DNA of 33,824 bases, taken from positions 1-33,824 of the forward strand of contig NZ_JAQGLJ010000028.1 of NCBI RefSeq assembly GCF_028292945.1, read 5' to 3'. How positions within the stretch are numbered: position 1 is the first letter of the stretch; each line of letters opens with the position of its first letter. The notes under the pieces were generated by a model. It was not told the origin of the DNA. It was given only the letters and a program-made list of their open reading frames with translations, and did not search any database. Below are positions 1 to 7,998 of this stretch, piece by piece. The DNA is from Sphingomonas bacterium. Its GTDB lineage: Bacteria > Pseudomonadota > Alphaproteobacteria > Sphingomonadales > Sphingomonadaceae. Position numbers and translations under genes: made by a program.

Positions 1-617
1 GCGATCGGCTTGAAGCTGCCGCCGTTGGACGCCAGCGCGGAGCAGGCGGTGAGCCCGATCACCAGGTCCATCTCGGCGCGGAAGACGATGTGGTCGCCCG
101 CCTTCGACAGCGGCGGCTCGACGGTGAGGCGACCGTCCGGGGCGACGGGCACGTTCATGAAGCAGTTGAACGCGGTCGGGACGCGATCCGGGCCGATACC
201 CCAGGGTGCGAGCGCGGCGACGAGATTGCCGAAGCAGCCGCGATGCGACGGCTCGTCCGGGTAGAAGTGGCTGAACGTGTCGACCGAACAGGGCGTGAGC
301 AGGAAGTCGTGCACGCCGACCGTGTCCGCCACGATCGTCAGCATCGGCCGCGAGCGGTTGGAGTAGAGTATGTGACCCGTCGTCAGCCGGATCGTCTCCG
401 CATAATCGAGCGTGCGGCCCGACGACACGACCTCGTCGAGGTCGACGGCGTTGAAGGCGAGCAAATCGGCGACCTGCACGCCCTGCGGATCGGTGACGGT
501 CAACCGATCGCCCGCCGCCATCGTGAACGCCGTGCCCGAGCGCGGCGGGATCAGGGTGTCAGGCACCGAGAGCGCCTGGAGCGTCGGCGCGGTGGAACGG
601 GCATTTCCAACCGGCAT
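1..617 (-). CDS. DUF1989 / urea carboxylase-associated family protein (3' end beyond window)
   Basis: Partial: the frame is open to base 1, so the C-terminus lies outside the window. The visible part reads like the DUF1989 family, with an N-terminal 'IPPRSGTAF' segment, 'VTDPQGVQVADLLAFN' and later 'FNCFMNVPV'. Members of this family accompany urea or guanidine carboxylases, and some form carboxyguanidine deiminase; that is family knowledge. The start is uncertain. An ATG at 617 overlaps the upstream hydroxylase gene by 59 bases. A GTG at 566 would overlap its stop by only 8 bases and leave an N-terminus starting just before the conserved region, so I slightly favour the GTG. The overlap implies co-transcription and coupled translation with the GntA-like gene. 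Family call is fairly sure; substrate is unknown. Confidence 0.75.
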   Translation of the reverse strand, partial: MPVGNARSTAPTLQALSVPDTLIPPRSGTAFTMAAGDRLTVTDPQGVQVADLLAFNAVDLDEVVSSGRTLDYAETIRLTTGHILYSNRSRPMLTIVADTVGVHDFLLTPCSVDTFSHFYPDEPSHRGCFGNLVAALAPWGIGPDRVPTAFNCFMNVPVAPDGRLTVEPPLSKAGDHIVFRAEMDLVIGLTACSALASNGGSFKPI

Positions 618-1257
618 CGACGGCTCGGCCGCTATACTGCCGCGCCTCGCTCGCCTCGCCATGGCGCGCGAGCATCGGGTTGATGGACCCTGCGAGCGCG
701 ATGTCGCGCTGCAGAATGGAGGAGCGCAGCTTTTCATAGCGCTGCTGGTCGCGCAGCACCTCGAACTGGTCGTGCAGGTTGAACACCAGCGCCGGGTTCG
801 CGAACCGCCGCGCCGGGCGGCTGGCGTTGGGGTGCAGGCCCACGACGAAGAACGCCTCGCCGGCGAAGCTGAGCGAGAAATGCGGATCCTCAGGATCGGC
901 GCTCACCGAGTCGTTGGGCCGATTGCCGACCCAGGCGTCCTTGTCGGACAGGGACTGCGCGCGTGCCCAGAGATGCTGCTCGAACTGCTCCTCGCACAGG
1001 TCACCCGGCTGTTCGAAGACCACCACCATCGTACGGAATATCGCCCGGTCGGCGTGATATTTCGCGACGGTCGTGGTCAGTGCCGGCAGGATGCGCAGGT
1101 CGTCCCAGGCGGAGCGCAGGTCGCGTGCGACCAAAATGTCCATCTGGCCGCGACCGAGCGCCGACTTCGCCCCGACGCACGGAAAGGCGGGCTGCTCCAC
1201 CCTGGCGATGAAATCGCGTGCGAGTGGATGGTCGTTGTCGTAGCTGATATGTCGCAT
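559..1257 (-). CDS. YqcI/YcgG-family heme-dependent N-hydroxylase (GntA-like)
   Basis: A 232-residue protein with the hallmarks of the YqcI/YcgG family: FPCVGAK at residues 25-31, HPNASRP near 142-148, 'ALVFNLHDQFEVLR' at 156-169, and a C-terminal 'GEASEARQYSGR' followed by 'WKCPF'. The best-known member, GntA of guanitoxin synthesis, is a heme-dependent enzyme that N-hydroxylates a guanidino compound. Other relatives hydroxylate arginine-type guanidines. It has no signal peptide and is probably cytosolic. It starts at the ATG at 1257, the only internal methionine before the conserved region. The next gene, DUF1989, overlaps its end. The divergent Crp/Fnr gene is a natural candidate regulator. 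None of the other guanitoxin genes is in view, so toxin synthesis is not implied; hydroxylation of some guanidino metabolite is the safer inference. Confidence 0.8.
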   Translation of the reverse strand: MRHISYDNDHPLARDFIARVEQPAFPCVGAKSALGRGQMDILVARDLRSAWDDLRILPALTTTVAKYHADRAIFRTMVVVFEQPGDLCEEQFEQHLWARAQSLSDKDAWVGNRPNDSVSADPEDPHFSLSFAGEAFFVVGLHPNASRPARRFANPALVFNLHDQFEVLRDQQRYEKLRSSILQRDIALAGSINPMLARHGEASEARQYSGRAVDAGWKCPFHRADAPGALGA

Positions 1258-1374
1258 TGCCGTGGAGTAACCAGCGTCGACCGGCAATGTTGCGCAATCC
1301 ACGTTATTATTTGTCTTTGTTAGCGGCTTTTCGCCGTCTGGGTTGACGCTTGCTCCAACGTTTCGGGGAAGGGA

Positions 1375-2127
1375 ATGCCCATGCTCACACACCGCTTCCT
1401 TCTGGGACGCGCGCGCGACGCGCTGAGCGAGGAAGAGCGGCAGGTGATCGAAAATGCCGTGTCGAGCGTGCGCCAGATCCCGCCGCGCACCCAGATTCAA
1501 CGGCGCGGCGAGCTGGTGACGCACAGCGTCATGCTGCTGGACGGCTATATGTGCCGCTATCTCGACGACCGCGAGGGGTACCGGCAGCTGGTTTCCTTGC
1601 AGGTGCCGGGTGACTTCGTCGACCTGCATGGCTTCCCGATGAAGCGGCTCGACCATGACGTCGCGTCGCTCGGCCCCTGTACGATCGCGACGTTCGAACA
1701 CCGGACGCTGGCGGAGATACTGGAGCGTTATCCGCGGCTGACGCGCTGGCTGTGGTTCTCGACGCTGCTCGACGCGGCGATCCATCGCGAATGGATCTTC
1801 CGGCTGGGCCGGCTGGGGGCCGAGGGCCGCGTCGCGCACTTCTTCTGTGAGCTGTACGCGCGGCTGGAGATGGTCGGGCTGGCGCGGGACGGGGCCTTCG
1901 CGCTGCCGGCGACGCAGGCCGACGTGGCGGAGGCGTGCGGCATCACCGGCGTCCACGCCAATCGCGTGCTGAGGTTGATGCGCGAGCGCGGCTTCGCCAC
2001 CTTCCGTTCCGGCGAGGTGGAGATTACCGACATGCCCAAGCTGAAGGCGCTGGGCGAGTTCGACCCGATCTATTTGTATGGCCAGCATTCCGCCTGGGTG
2101 GCCGAGATGCGTGAAGGGAATGATTGA
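1375..2127 (+). CDS. Crp/Fnr-family transcriptional regulator
   Basis: A 250-residue cytosolic regulator with an N-terminal cyclic-nucleotide-type beta-barrel (about residues 30-130, including 'LVSLQVPGDFVDLHG'), a dimerisation helix (about 133-165) and a C-terminal winged helix-turn-helix (about 180-206, 'TQADVAEACGITGVHANRVL'). No N-terminal cysteine cluster of the Fnr type is visible, so oxygen sensing through an iron-sulfur cluster is unlikely; the ligand is unknown. Two starts are possible: ATG at 1375, directly abutting a GGGGAAGGGA purine run, or ATG at 1381, which has better spacing from it. It is divergent from the GntA-like gene across a 117-bp spacer. The spacer holds the palindrome TTGCGCAA (1290-1297) inside a CGTGGA...TCCACG inverted repeat (1261-1303), a possible but unproven operator. 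Confidence 0.9.
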   Translation: MPMLTHRFLLGRARDALSEEERQVIENAVSSVRQIPPRTQIQRRGELVTHSVMLLDGYMCRYLDDREGYRQLVSLQVPGDFVDLHGFPMKRLDHDVASLGPCTIATFEHRTLAEILERYPRLTRWLWFSTLLDAAIHREWIFRLGRLGAEGRVAHFFCELYARLEMVGLARDGAFALPATQADVAEACGITGVHANRVLRLMRERGFATFRSGEVEITDMPKLKALGEFDPIYLYGQHSAWVAEMREGND

Positions 2128-2321
2128 TGGCTACTGACCCCCACCCGATGCCCCCGGAGGCTGGCCCGGGGGAGGCCAGCGCCGAAGCCGGGGTGGTCAT
2201 GCTCGATGGACCGGACGGCGTGGCGGTGGCGATGTCGCCCGATGCGGCGGAGGAGACCGGGCGCAGGCTGATCGCGGCGGCGAAGGAGGCGCGCAGCCAA
2301 GGCAGGACGCCTGCGGATTAG
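2127..2321 (+). CDS. small hypothetical protein coupled to the Crp/Fnr gene
   Basis: A 64-residue protein beginning MATDPHP. Its ATG overlaps the regulator's stop codon in a TGATG arrangement, so translation is probably coupled. The first half is rich in proline, glycine and alanine and looks disordered. The second half ('GVAVAMSPDAAEETGRRLI') reads as a short strand followed by one helix. There is no signal peptide, membrane segment or recognisable motif. I cannot assign a function. Coupling to the regulator gene and the consistent high-GC codon pattern are the main reasons to regard it as real. Confidence 0.55.
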   Translation: MATDPHPMPPEAGPGEASAEAGVVMLDGPDGVAVAMSPDAAEETGRRLIAAAKEARSQGRTPAD

Positions 2322-2410
2322 ACTATGGTTTGATGTATCAGCCTTCCCCGACGGAAGTCGGCGCCCAGCCGGCCGCGCCGCAGACTGGGCCGCGGGGTCC
2401 GCCGGGGAAG

Positions 2411-2430
2411 CGCTGAATCATTATTCAGCG
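2411..2430. terminator. candidate bidirectional terminator hairpin
   Basis: A perfect 8-bp inverted repeat (CGCTGAAT, 4-base loop, ATTCAGCG) lies between the small plus-strand gene ending at 2321 and the minus-strand EF-hand gene. The EF-hand stop codon falls inside the right arm. There is no clear T-run on either side, so termination is inferred from the position only. The rest of 2322-2410 holds GC-rich sequence with no feature I can name. Confidence 0.35.
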
Positions 2431-2721
2431 CGGCGACTCGGTCGTCGTGTGCGGCTCCGGCTGACGCGGCACGCCGCCGTCTTGCATCGTGCGCGCGCGG
2501 CGGCCGACCTGTGCCATCTCCTGGCCGGTCAGCTTGCCGTCGCGGTCGGCGTCCATGCGATCGAACCGTTCGGTTGCCTGGGCGAGGTGCTCGTCGCGGG
2601 TGATGACGCCGTCGCCGTTGCTGTCGGCGCGCATCATCATGCCGCCGCCACGCGGGCGATCCTGGAAATCAGCCTGGGTGCCCGAAACGGCCATCGTCGT
2701 GGCGAGAAGGAAGGTCAGCAT
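2425..2721 (-). CDS. small exported EF-hand calcium-binding protein
   Basis: A 98-residue protein with a short hydrophobic N-terminus (about residues 1-17, 'MLTFLLATTMAVSGTQA') that looks like a signal peptide, so it is probably periplasmic. Two canonical EF-hand loops follow: D33-E44 (DSNGDGVITRDE) and D57-E68 (DADRDGKLTGQE). Both have acidic residues at the calcium-coordinating positions 1, 3, 5 and 12. The tail after residue 80 is polar, proline-rich and probably disordered. Small EF-hand proteins of this sort are common in sphingomonads, and their role is generally unknown. It lies downstream of the thioesterase gene on the same strand, with a 90-bp gap, and could have its own promoter. 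Confidence 0.85.
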   Translation of the reverse strand: MLTFLLATTMAVSGTQADFQDRPRGGGMMMRADSNGDGVITRDEHLAQATERFDRMDADRDGKLTGQEMAQVGRRARTMQDGGVPRQPEPHTTTESPR

Positions 2722-2811
2722 CAGGAGTCGCTCCGAAGGTCCGAGAGCTGCGTCGGTCGCAGATCGTGAGGCGGCTGTAGCGGCGCGAGGCTGAACCGCA
2801 GCAGTCCGCGA

Positions 2812-3585
2812 TCAGGCGAACAGCGCGACGCTCTGCATCTGCTCGGCGATCGGCTCGCCGGCGCTGTTCCAGATGCCCATCTGCTGGCTGGAACTGCCGG
2901 CGACCGCATAGTCCGTGCTCGCGCGCAGCAGCCACCAGCCGTCCTCCGTGCGCGGTTGAGGGCCGAGCACGTTCACGATCCAGGTCATCGAGCTGACCGG
3001 CGCGGGACCGCCGAGCAGCTTGAACGCGGCCGGCGGCAGGCAGTCGGCGACCGCCATCAGCTCGACCATCGGGTCGAGTCCGGCACGGTCCGTCAGCCGC
3101 ACCCAGCGCAGCCACTCGGTCGGACCTGTCGCCCCGTCGCGGCGGTCGAGGAACTCGAAATTCTGCGTGAAGAACGGGGCCTTGCCGCTGAAGGTGGTGC
3201 TCGAGCCATCGGGTTTGTCAAAGGCGGGCGGCTCGCCCGCGCGATAGTCGACCCTCGACTCGACCGGCCCCATGAACACGAAGGTGGCGCGCAGACCGAG
3301 GCCGGCGTCGCTCACCACGTCCGCCTGCACGAACGCGGCGTTGCGCCCGCGGCGAAGGCGTTGCGCGCGCAGCGTGACCGGGCCGGAGAGCGGGCCGATG
3401 AAGGACACCTGCGCCGATCGCAGCGGCGGCAGATCGGTATCGGAGAGCTGCGCCGCGTGCAGCGCCAGCGCGGCGGAAAAGCCACCATAGGCGGTGCGGC
3501 CCTGCAGCCAGGTGTCGGGGATGGTGCCGCGCCAGGCGCCGTCGAACGGCTCCAGCGCGGCGAGCACCTGTGGCAGCGACGTCAT
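2812..3585 (-). CDS. acyl-CoA thioesterase family protein (double hot-dog)
   Basis: A 257-residue protein resembling TesB-like acyl-CoA thioesterases, with two hot-dog folds predicted: an N-terminal half with 'TWLQGRTAYGGFSAALALHA' and 'RSAQVSFIGPLSGPVTL', and a C-terminal half with 'GWWLLRASTDYAVAGSSSQQ'. It would hydrolyse an acyl-CoA to free acid and CoA in the cytosol. The ATG overlaps the stop of the upstream ligase gene in an ATGA overlap, so the two are translated together. A ligase and a thioesterase in one unit suggests control of a CoA-ester pool for a particular acid. It is distinct from the longer TesB homologue at 22924-23826. Confidence 0.8.
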   Translation of the reverse strand: MTSLPQVLAALEPFDGAWRGTIPDTWLQGRTAYGGFSAALALHAAQLSDTDLPPLRSAQVSFIGPLSGPVTLRAQRLRRGRNAAFVQADVVSDAGLGLRATFVFMGPVESRVDYRAGEPPAFDKPDGSSTTFSGKAPFFTQNFEFLDRRDGATGPTEWLRWVRLTDRAGLDPMVELMAVADCLPPAAFKLLGGPAPVSSMTWIVNVLGPQPRTEDGWWLLRASTDYAVAGSSSQQMGIWNSAGEPIAEQMQSVALFA

Positions 3586-5111
3586 GCCGGCACCGTCAGG
3601 TAGCGGTCGCGCAGCTCGCGCTTCAGCACCTTGCCGATGGCACTGCGCGGTAGCTCGGGGAGCGCGTAGAGCGCGGACAGGCGTTGCGTCTTGCCGAGCT
3701 GCGCGTTGACGGCGGCCAGGATTTCCTCGCGCGCTGGCGCATCGTCGCGCGCGACGTAGAAGCCGACCGGCGTCTCGCCCCATGCCTCGCTGGGCGCGCC
3801 GACCACGGTGGCGTCGGCGACGCCGGGGTGCCGGAGCAGCACCGCCTCCAGGTCGGACGGGTAGATGTTGTAGCCGCCGGAGATGATCAGGTCCTTCTTG
3901 CGGTCCATGAGGATGAGGAAGCCGTCCGCGTCGAAGCGGCCGACATCGCCGTGGCGGATGAAGCGGCGGCCGTCGGAGTCGAACCATTCGGCGTCGCGCG
4001 ATGCCTCGGCGCGGCCGTGATAGCCGCTCATCATCGTCGGACTGCGGCCGACCACCTCGCCCATCTCGCCGGGCGCGACCTCGTGGCCGTCCTCGTCGAT
4101 CAGCTTCATCTCATGGCCGGGCAGCGGTGGGCCGACGGTGTGGAGCTTGTCGGGGAACTGCGTCGCGTTGAGGCCGCACGACGCGCCGCCTTCGGTCATC
4201 CCATAATATTCGATCAGCAGCCCCGGCCAGCGCCGCACGACGTCCGCCTTCAGGCCAGCGGAGAAGGGAGCGCTGGTGCAGGTCTTCAGCTTGAAGCTGG
4301 ACAGGTCGAACCGGTCGAAGTCGGGCAGCGCCATCAGTCGTTGATACTGGACGGGGACGAGCATGGTGTGGGTCGCGCGGTGCTGCTCGGCCAGTTCAAG
4401 GTAGCGGCGCGCGTCGAACCTGCTCATCAGCACGACCGTGCCGCCCCAGCCCAGCGTCGGCAGGAAACTTACCAACGTCGTGTTGGAATAAAGCGGGGTC
4501 GCGATCATCGTCACCGCTTCGTCGTAGCCCGCGGTCGTGTTGCGGTGGATGTGTGCCCAGCGCATCGCATGGCTCTGCACGATGCCCTTGGGCGTGCCGG
4601 TCGTGCCGGACGAATAGATGATGTTGAACCCGTCGCCGGGCGCGATCGACACCGGTTCGGGCTTCTCGCCATCGGGGGCGAGCCATGCGTCGAGGTCGTT
4701 GTCGAGCCGAACGATCCTGGCCGACAGCCGCTCCTCGCTGAGCGCGCGGGTGTTCGCCTCGTCCAGGAATACGATGCTCGCGCCGCAATCGGCGATCATC
4801 GCGGCGATCTGCGCCGGCGTGGCGGAGGGCGCGATCGGGGTGACGACGCCACCTGCGCGCAGGATGCCGCCGAACGCGATCGTATATTCGACCGATGGCG
4901 AGGCGACGATCGCCACCGCCTGACCCTGCGCGATCCCTTCGCGTTGCAGCGCGGCGGCGAGGCGATCCATGCCGCGATCCAGCGTCGCATAGTCGATCGC
5001 GCGCACGTCGTCCGCGACCGCGGTCCTGGTGCCGCGCTCGCGGGCATGGGCGGCGATCAGGTCGGACAGCAGGCCGAACTCGCCTGCCAGCATCTCGGTG
5101 GCTTCGCTCAT
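3582..5111 (-). CDS. class I adenylate-forming acyl-CoA ligase
   Basis: A 509-residue ANL-family enzyme that activates a carboxylic acid through an acyl-adenylate and loads it onto CoA. Visible motifs are the P-loop YSSGTTGTPKG (166-176), the A5 motif EYYGMTEG (301-308), the hinge region DRKKDLIISGGYNIYP (403-418), and the catalytic lysine in 'SAIGKVLKREL' (about K494). All key residues are present and the length is normal. It starts divergently from the GST gene. The downstream thioesterase overlaps its stop. The substrate is not predictable; the small, neutral context suggests a fatty or aromatic acid. It is only distantly similar to the second synthetase at 31536-33278. Confidence 0.88.
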   Translation of the reverse strand: MSEATEMLAGEFGLLSDLIAAHARERGTRTAVADDVRAIDYATLDRGMDRLAAALQREGIAQGQAVAIVASPSVEYTIAFGGILRAGGVVTPIAPSATPAQIAAMIADCGASIVFLDEANTRALSEERLSARIVRLDNDLDAWLAPDGEKPEPVSIAPGDGFNIIYSSGTTGTPKGIVQSHAMRWAHIHRNTTAGYDEAVTMIATPLYSNTTLVSFLPTLGWGGTVVLMSRFDARRYLELAEQHRATHTMLVPVQYQRLMALPDFDRFDLSSFKLKTCTSAPFSAGLKADVVRRWPGLLIEYYGMTEGGASCGLNATQFPDKLHTVGPPLPGHEMKLIDEDGHEVAPGEMGEVVGRSPTMMSGYHGRAEASRDAEWFDSDGRRFIRHGDVGRFDADGFLILMDRKKDLIISGGYNIYPSDLEAVLLRHPGVADATVVGAPSEAWGETPVGFYVARDDAPAREEILAAVNAQLGKTQRLSALYALPELPRSAIGKVLKRELRDRYLTVPA

Positions 5112-5177
5112 CGCGCCATGGCTAGGCGAGCCGCACGGCGAATGCCATACGCGATCTTCGAAAAAGGGAGCGACGCC

Positions 5178-5792
5178 TTGCTGCTACACGACAGTCCCAA
5201 TCCTGCGCCCAATCCGCGGCGGGTTCGAATCTTCCTCGCCGAGAAGCACGTCCGCATCCCGACCGCGCCGGTTTCGATCACCGCGGGCGAGCACAAGGGT
5301 GCGGATTACCTGGCGGTCAATCCCTATGGGCAGACGCCGTCGCTGGCGCTCGACAATGGTGTGGTGCTGACGGAGAGCGTCGCGATCTGCCGCTATCTGG
5401 AGGGGCTGCACCCGGAGCCGCCGCTGTTTGGGCGAGGGCCGCTGAACGTCGCCCAGGTCGACATGTGGACCCGGCGTGTCGAGCTGCGGCTGATGACGCC
5501 GCTGTCGATGGTATGGGCGCATACCCATCCCTTCACCGCGCGCGTCGTGAAGCCGCAATATACCGAGTTCGGCGAAAGCCAGCGGCCGCGCGTCGTGGCG
5601 GCGATGAAGGAGTTCGATCGGGCGCTGGACGGGCGCGAATGGCTGGACGGGGAGCGTTACACGATCGCCGACATCGTGCTGCTGACGACGCTGGATTTCG
5701 CCACCTTTGTCGGCGTGCCGATGCCCGAAGAGCTTACGGCGCTGGCCGGGTGGCATGCGCGCGCGTCGGCGCGGCCGAGCGCACAGGCATGA
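5178..5792 (+). CDS. glutathione S-transferase family protein
   Basis: A 204-residue GST: an N-terminal thioredoxin-like domain with 'SPNPAPNPRRVRIFLAEK', the cis-proline region 'NPYGQTPSLALDNG' and the glutathione-contacting 'LTESVAICRYLE', then an all-helical C-terminal domain. I chose the TTG at 5178 because AGGGAG (5165-5170) sits seven bases upstream, and because the protein then begins two residues before the first strand, as in relatives. An in-frame ATG at 5142 would add 12 residues that do not look like GST sequence and has no good ribosome site. The stop overlaps the start of the following SDR (ATGA). Role is probably conjugation to, or release of, glutathione from an electrophilic intermediate; the substrate is unknown. 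Confidence 0.85.
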   Translation: MLLHDSPNPAPNPRRVRIFLAEKHVRIPTAPVSITAGEHKGADYLAVNPYGQTPSLALDNGVVLTESVAICRYLEGLHPEPPLFGRGPLNVAQVDMWTRRVELRLMTPLSMVWAHTHPFTARVVKPQYTEFGESQRPRVVAAMKEFDRALDGREWLDGERYTIADIVLLTTLDFATFVGVPMPEELTALAGWHARASARPSAQA

Positions 5793-6574
5793 AAGGTGGC
5801 GTCGCGATCGTGACCGGCGGCGGCACGGGCATCGGTGCGGGGGTCGTACGCCAACTTGCCGAGCGTGGGGTGCGCTGCATCGTCAACTATGCGTCGAGTC
5901 GCGACGACGCGGAGGCGCTGGCGGCGGAAATCGGCAACGGTTCGGTGGCGGTGCAGGCGGACATCGTCGAGGATGCGGCGTGCCGCGCGCTGGTCGCCGC
6001 CGCGTTGGATGCGTTCGGGCGCGTCGACTTCCTGGTCAACAATGCCGGGCGGACCAAGTTCGCGAACCATGAAGACCTGGACGCATTGGAGGCGGAGGAC
6101 TTCATCGACATCTACCGCCTCAATACGATCGCGGCATTCCAGATGATCCGCGCCGCCGCGCCGGCGATGCGCGCGAGCGACATGGGTGCGGTGGTCAATG
6201 TCGCGTCGGTGGCGGGCGTGTTCGGCGTCGGGTCGTCGGTCGCCTATGCGGCATCGAAGGGCGCGCTGATCACGATGACCAAGAGCCTGGCGCGGGTGCT
6301 GGCGCCCGCGATCCGGGTCAATGCGGTGGCGCCGGGCTATGTCGGCACGGGCTGGTTCGAGAAGCGGTTGGGCGCGGGCGGGTTCGCGAAGGTCAATGAA
6401 CGCATTGCCGCCGCCACCCCGATGCGGATGGCGGCGGGGCCGGACGACATCGCCGGGCCCATCGTCATGCTGCTCGATCCCGCGAGCAGGGTAATTACGG
6501 GCGAGTGCCTAGTGCTCGACGCCGGCGCGCACCTGGACGTCGGACTCAGCCGCCGGCCGGGGCGCGAGACCTAA
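5789..6574 (+). CDS. short-chain dehydrogenase/reductase (SDR)
   Basis: A classical SDR of 261 residues. It has the cofactor motif TGGGTGIG (9-16), NNAG (84-87), catalytic S140 and the YxxxK pair Y153/K157 (YAASK), and a C-terminal 'ITGECLVLDAGAH'. It would oxidise or reduce a hydroxyl or keto group with NAD(P)(H) in the cytosol. Residues N33 and Y34 after the second strand do not settle the NAD versus NADP preference. It is translationally coupled to the GST gene by an ATGA overlap. Its 3' end overlaps the convergent MFS gene by 29 bases. Substrate unknown. Confidence 0.87.
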   Translation: MKGGVAIVTGGGTGIGAGVVRQLAERGVRCIVNYASSRDDAEALAAEIGNGSVAVQADIVEDAACRALVAAALDAFGRVDFLVNNAGRTKFANHEDLDALEAEDFIDIYRLNTIAAFQMIRAAAPAMRASDMGAVVNVASVAGVFGVGSSVAYAASKGALITMTKSLARVLAPAIRVNAVAPGYVGTGWFEKRLGAGGFAKVNERIAAATPMRMAAGPDDIAGPIVMLLDPASRVITGECLVLDAGAHLDVGLSRRPGRET

Positions 6575-7781
6575 GTCCGCCCGCGCGGCCTCTGACGACG
6601 CCCAGCCACAAGACGAGGAGCGCCAGCGCGCACAGGGCAGCGGCGAGCAGAAAGGCTGCGCCGGGAACGCCGCATTCCGCGCCGGCCGCGAGCGTCTGCG
6701 TCATCGCAAGCGGTCCGGCGATCGCGGCGACGCTGGCGAGGCTTGCCAGGCCACCCTGCAAACCGCCCTGATTGGCGGCATCGACGCGGGACGACAGGAT
6801 CGCGTTGAGCGATGGGAACACCAGCCCCATCAATGCGCCGACCACGAGCAGCACGTAGACCTGCCAGCCTTCACGCACGAAGCCATAGAGCGTGAAGATG
6901 ATCATCCCCGCGATGAGGCCGATCAGCGCCGTGCGACCCTCGCCAAAGCGCCTGATCGTCGGCCCGATCAGCCAGATTTGCGCCGCCATCATCGACACAC
7001 CCGTGGCCGCAAGCGACCAGCCGATCGCCTGTGCGTCCCAGCCGAACGCGATGCCGGCAAAGAAGGACCAGGTGCTGGGGAACACCATGTGCGCGAGCTG
7101 CCACAATAATGCGCAGACCAGCAGGGGTGCGGCACCGCCCGCGTTGAACAGGGGAGCGAACGCGCCGATCGGGTTGGCGCGCCGCCACGAGAACGGCCGG
7201 CGATTCTCGGGCGCCAGCGTCTCGGGCAGCAAGGTGAGCACAAGCATCGCATTGACCAGCGCCAGACCCGCCGCCGCGATGAACGGTGCCCGGACGCCCA
7301 GGTCGGCGATCAACCCGCCGATCGCCGGACCAAGGATGAACCCGCCACCGAATGCCGCCCCGAGCAGGCCAAAGGTGGCCGCCCGGCGTTCCGGCGGGGT
7401 GACATCGGCGACGATCGCGTTGGCCGGGCCATAGGTCGCGCCCACCGCACCCGCGATCGCGCGGCCGAGGAACAGCCAGGCGAGCGTCGGCGCGAACGCC
7501 ATCAGCGCGTAATCGGCCGCGAAGCACAGCAGCGATGCGAGCAGCACGCGGCGGCGCCCGAACCGGTCGCCGAGGCTGCCGATCACCGGTCCGGCGAAGA
7601 AATGGGTGCCGGCATAGACCACGAGCAGATAGCCGCCGATCCGCGTCGCATCGGTGAGCGAACCACGGCCCAGCTCGACGATCAACGCCGGCAGCACGGG
7701 GAGAACGATGCCGAAGCCGATCGCGTCGATCAGCATCGCCAGCAACGCTATGGGCACCGCGCGATTGTCGAAGCGGATCAT
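6546..7781 (-). CDS. MFS transporter, TCR/Tet-like
   Basis: A 411-residue integral membrane protein with about 12 hydrophobic segments. It has the MFS motif A 'GSLGDRFGRRRVLL' after the second helix, and an N-terminal 'AMLIDAIGFGIVLPVLP' typical of the TCR/Tet subfamily of proton-driven drug exporters. Efflux of a small molecule is likely, but the family also includes exporters with metabolic substrates, so I do not assign tetracycline resistance. It is divergent from the GPH transporter at 7999 across 217 bp and ends convergent with the SDR gene, overlapping it by 29 bases. Confidence 0.85.
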   Translation of the reverse strand: MIRFDNRAVPIALLAMLIDAIGFGIVLPVLPALIVELGRGSLTDATRIGGYLLVVYAGTHFFAGPVIGSLGDRFGRRRVLLASLLCFAADYALMAFAPTLAWLFLGRAIAGAVGATYGPANAIVADVTPPERRAATFGLLGAAFGGGFILGPAIGGLIADLGVRAPFIAAAGLALVNAMLVLTLLPETLAPENRRPFSWRRANPIGAFAPLFNAGGAAPLLVCALLWQLAHMVFPSTWSFFAGIAFGWDAQAIGWSLAATGVSMMAAQIWLIGPTIRRFGEGRTALIGLIAGMIIFTLYGFVREGWQVYVLLVVGALMGLVFPSLNAILSSRVDAANQGGLQGGLASLASVAAIAGPLAMTQTLAAGAECGVPGAAFLLAAALCALALLVLWLGVVRGRAGGLRSRAPAGG

Positions 7782-7850
7782 CGGAGCACCTGGCCGATAT
7801 CTACGTAATCAGCCGTCATCCGCCGCCCCCGGCCTGCCTTGCCTGTAGCC

Positions 7851-7877
7851 TATGACACGGTGGATCGCCATATGACA
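7851..7877. promoter_or_regulatory. direct repeat TATGACA in divergent transporter promoter region
   Basis: TATGACA occurs at 7851-7857 and again at 7871-7877, exactly 20 bp apart start to start, or about two helical turns. The pair lies between the two divergent MFS genes, upstream of both. This geometry suits tandem binding of a regulator on one DNA face. No regulator gene sits nearby. A TTGACC at 7919-7924 could be a -35 box for the rightward gene, but its -10 is poor. Confidence 0.25.
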
Positions 7878-7998
7878 GCCAGACGCCGCCGACCGGCGAC
7901 CCGGCCCGCCATTCCCGCTTGACCGTTTGGCCGCCGTACCGCAGTTTCGAAAAAATGGCCGCGTGACCGGTGTGCGCGATAGCGAGAGGATGACGATC

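Noticed and set aside
1343..1348. TTGACG as a -35 box for the Crp/Fnr gene.
   Set aside because: A -10 at proper spacing would fall on the ribosome-binding site, so it cannot serve this start.
1258..2088. An N-terminal extension of the GntA-like protein reaching to 2088 on the minus strand.
   Set aside because: It is antisense to the Crp/Fnr gene; the family's N-terminus starts at the ATG at 1257.
3684..5141. A long plus-strand extension in front of the GST gene suggesting a fusion protein.
   Set aside because: The extension is antisense to the acyl-CoA ligase, whose motifs are complete; the GST has its own ribosome site at 5165.
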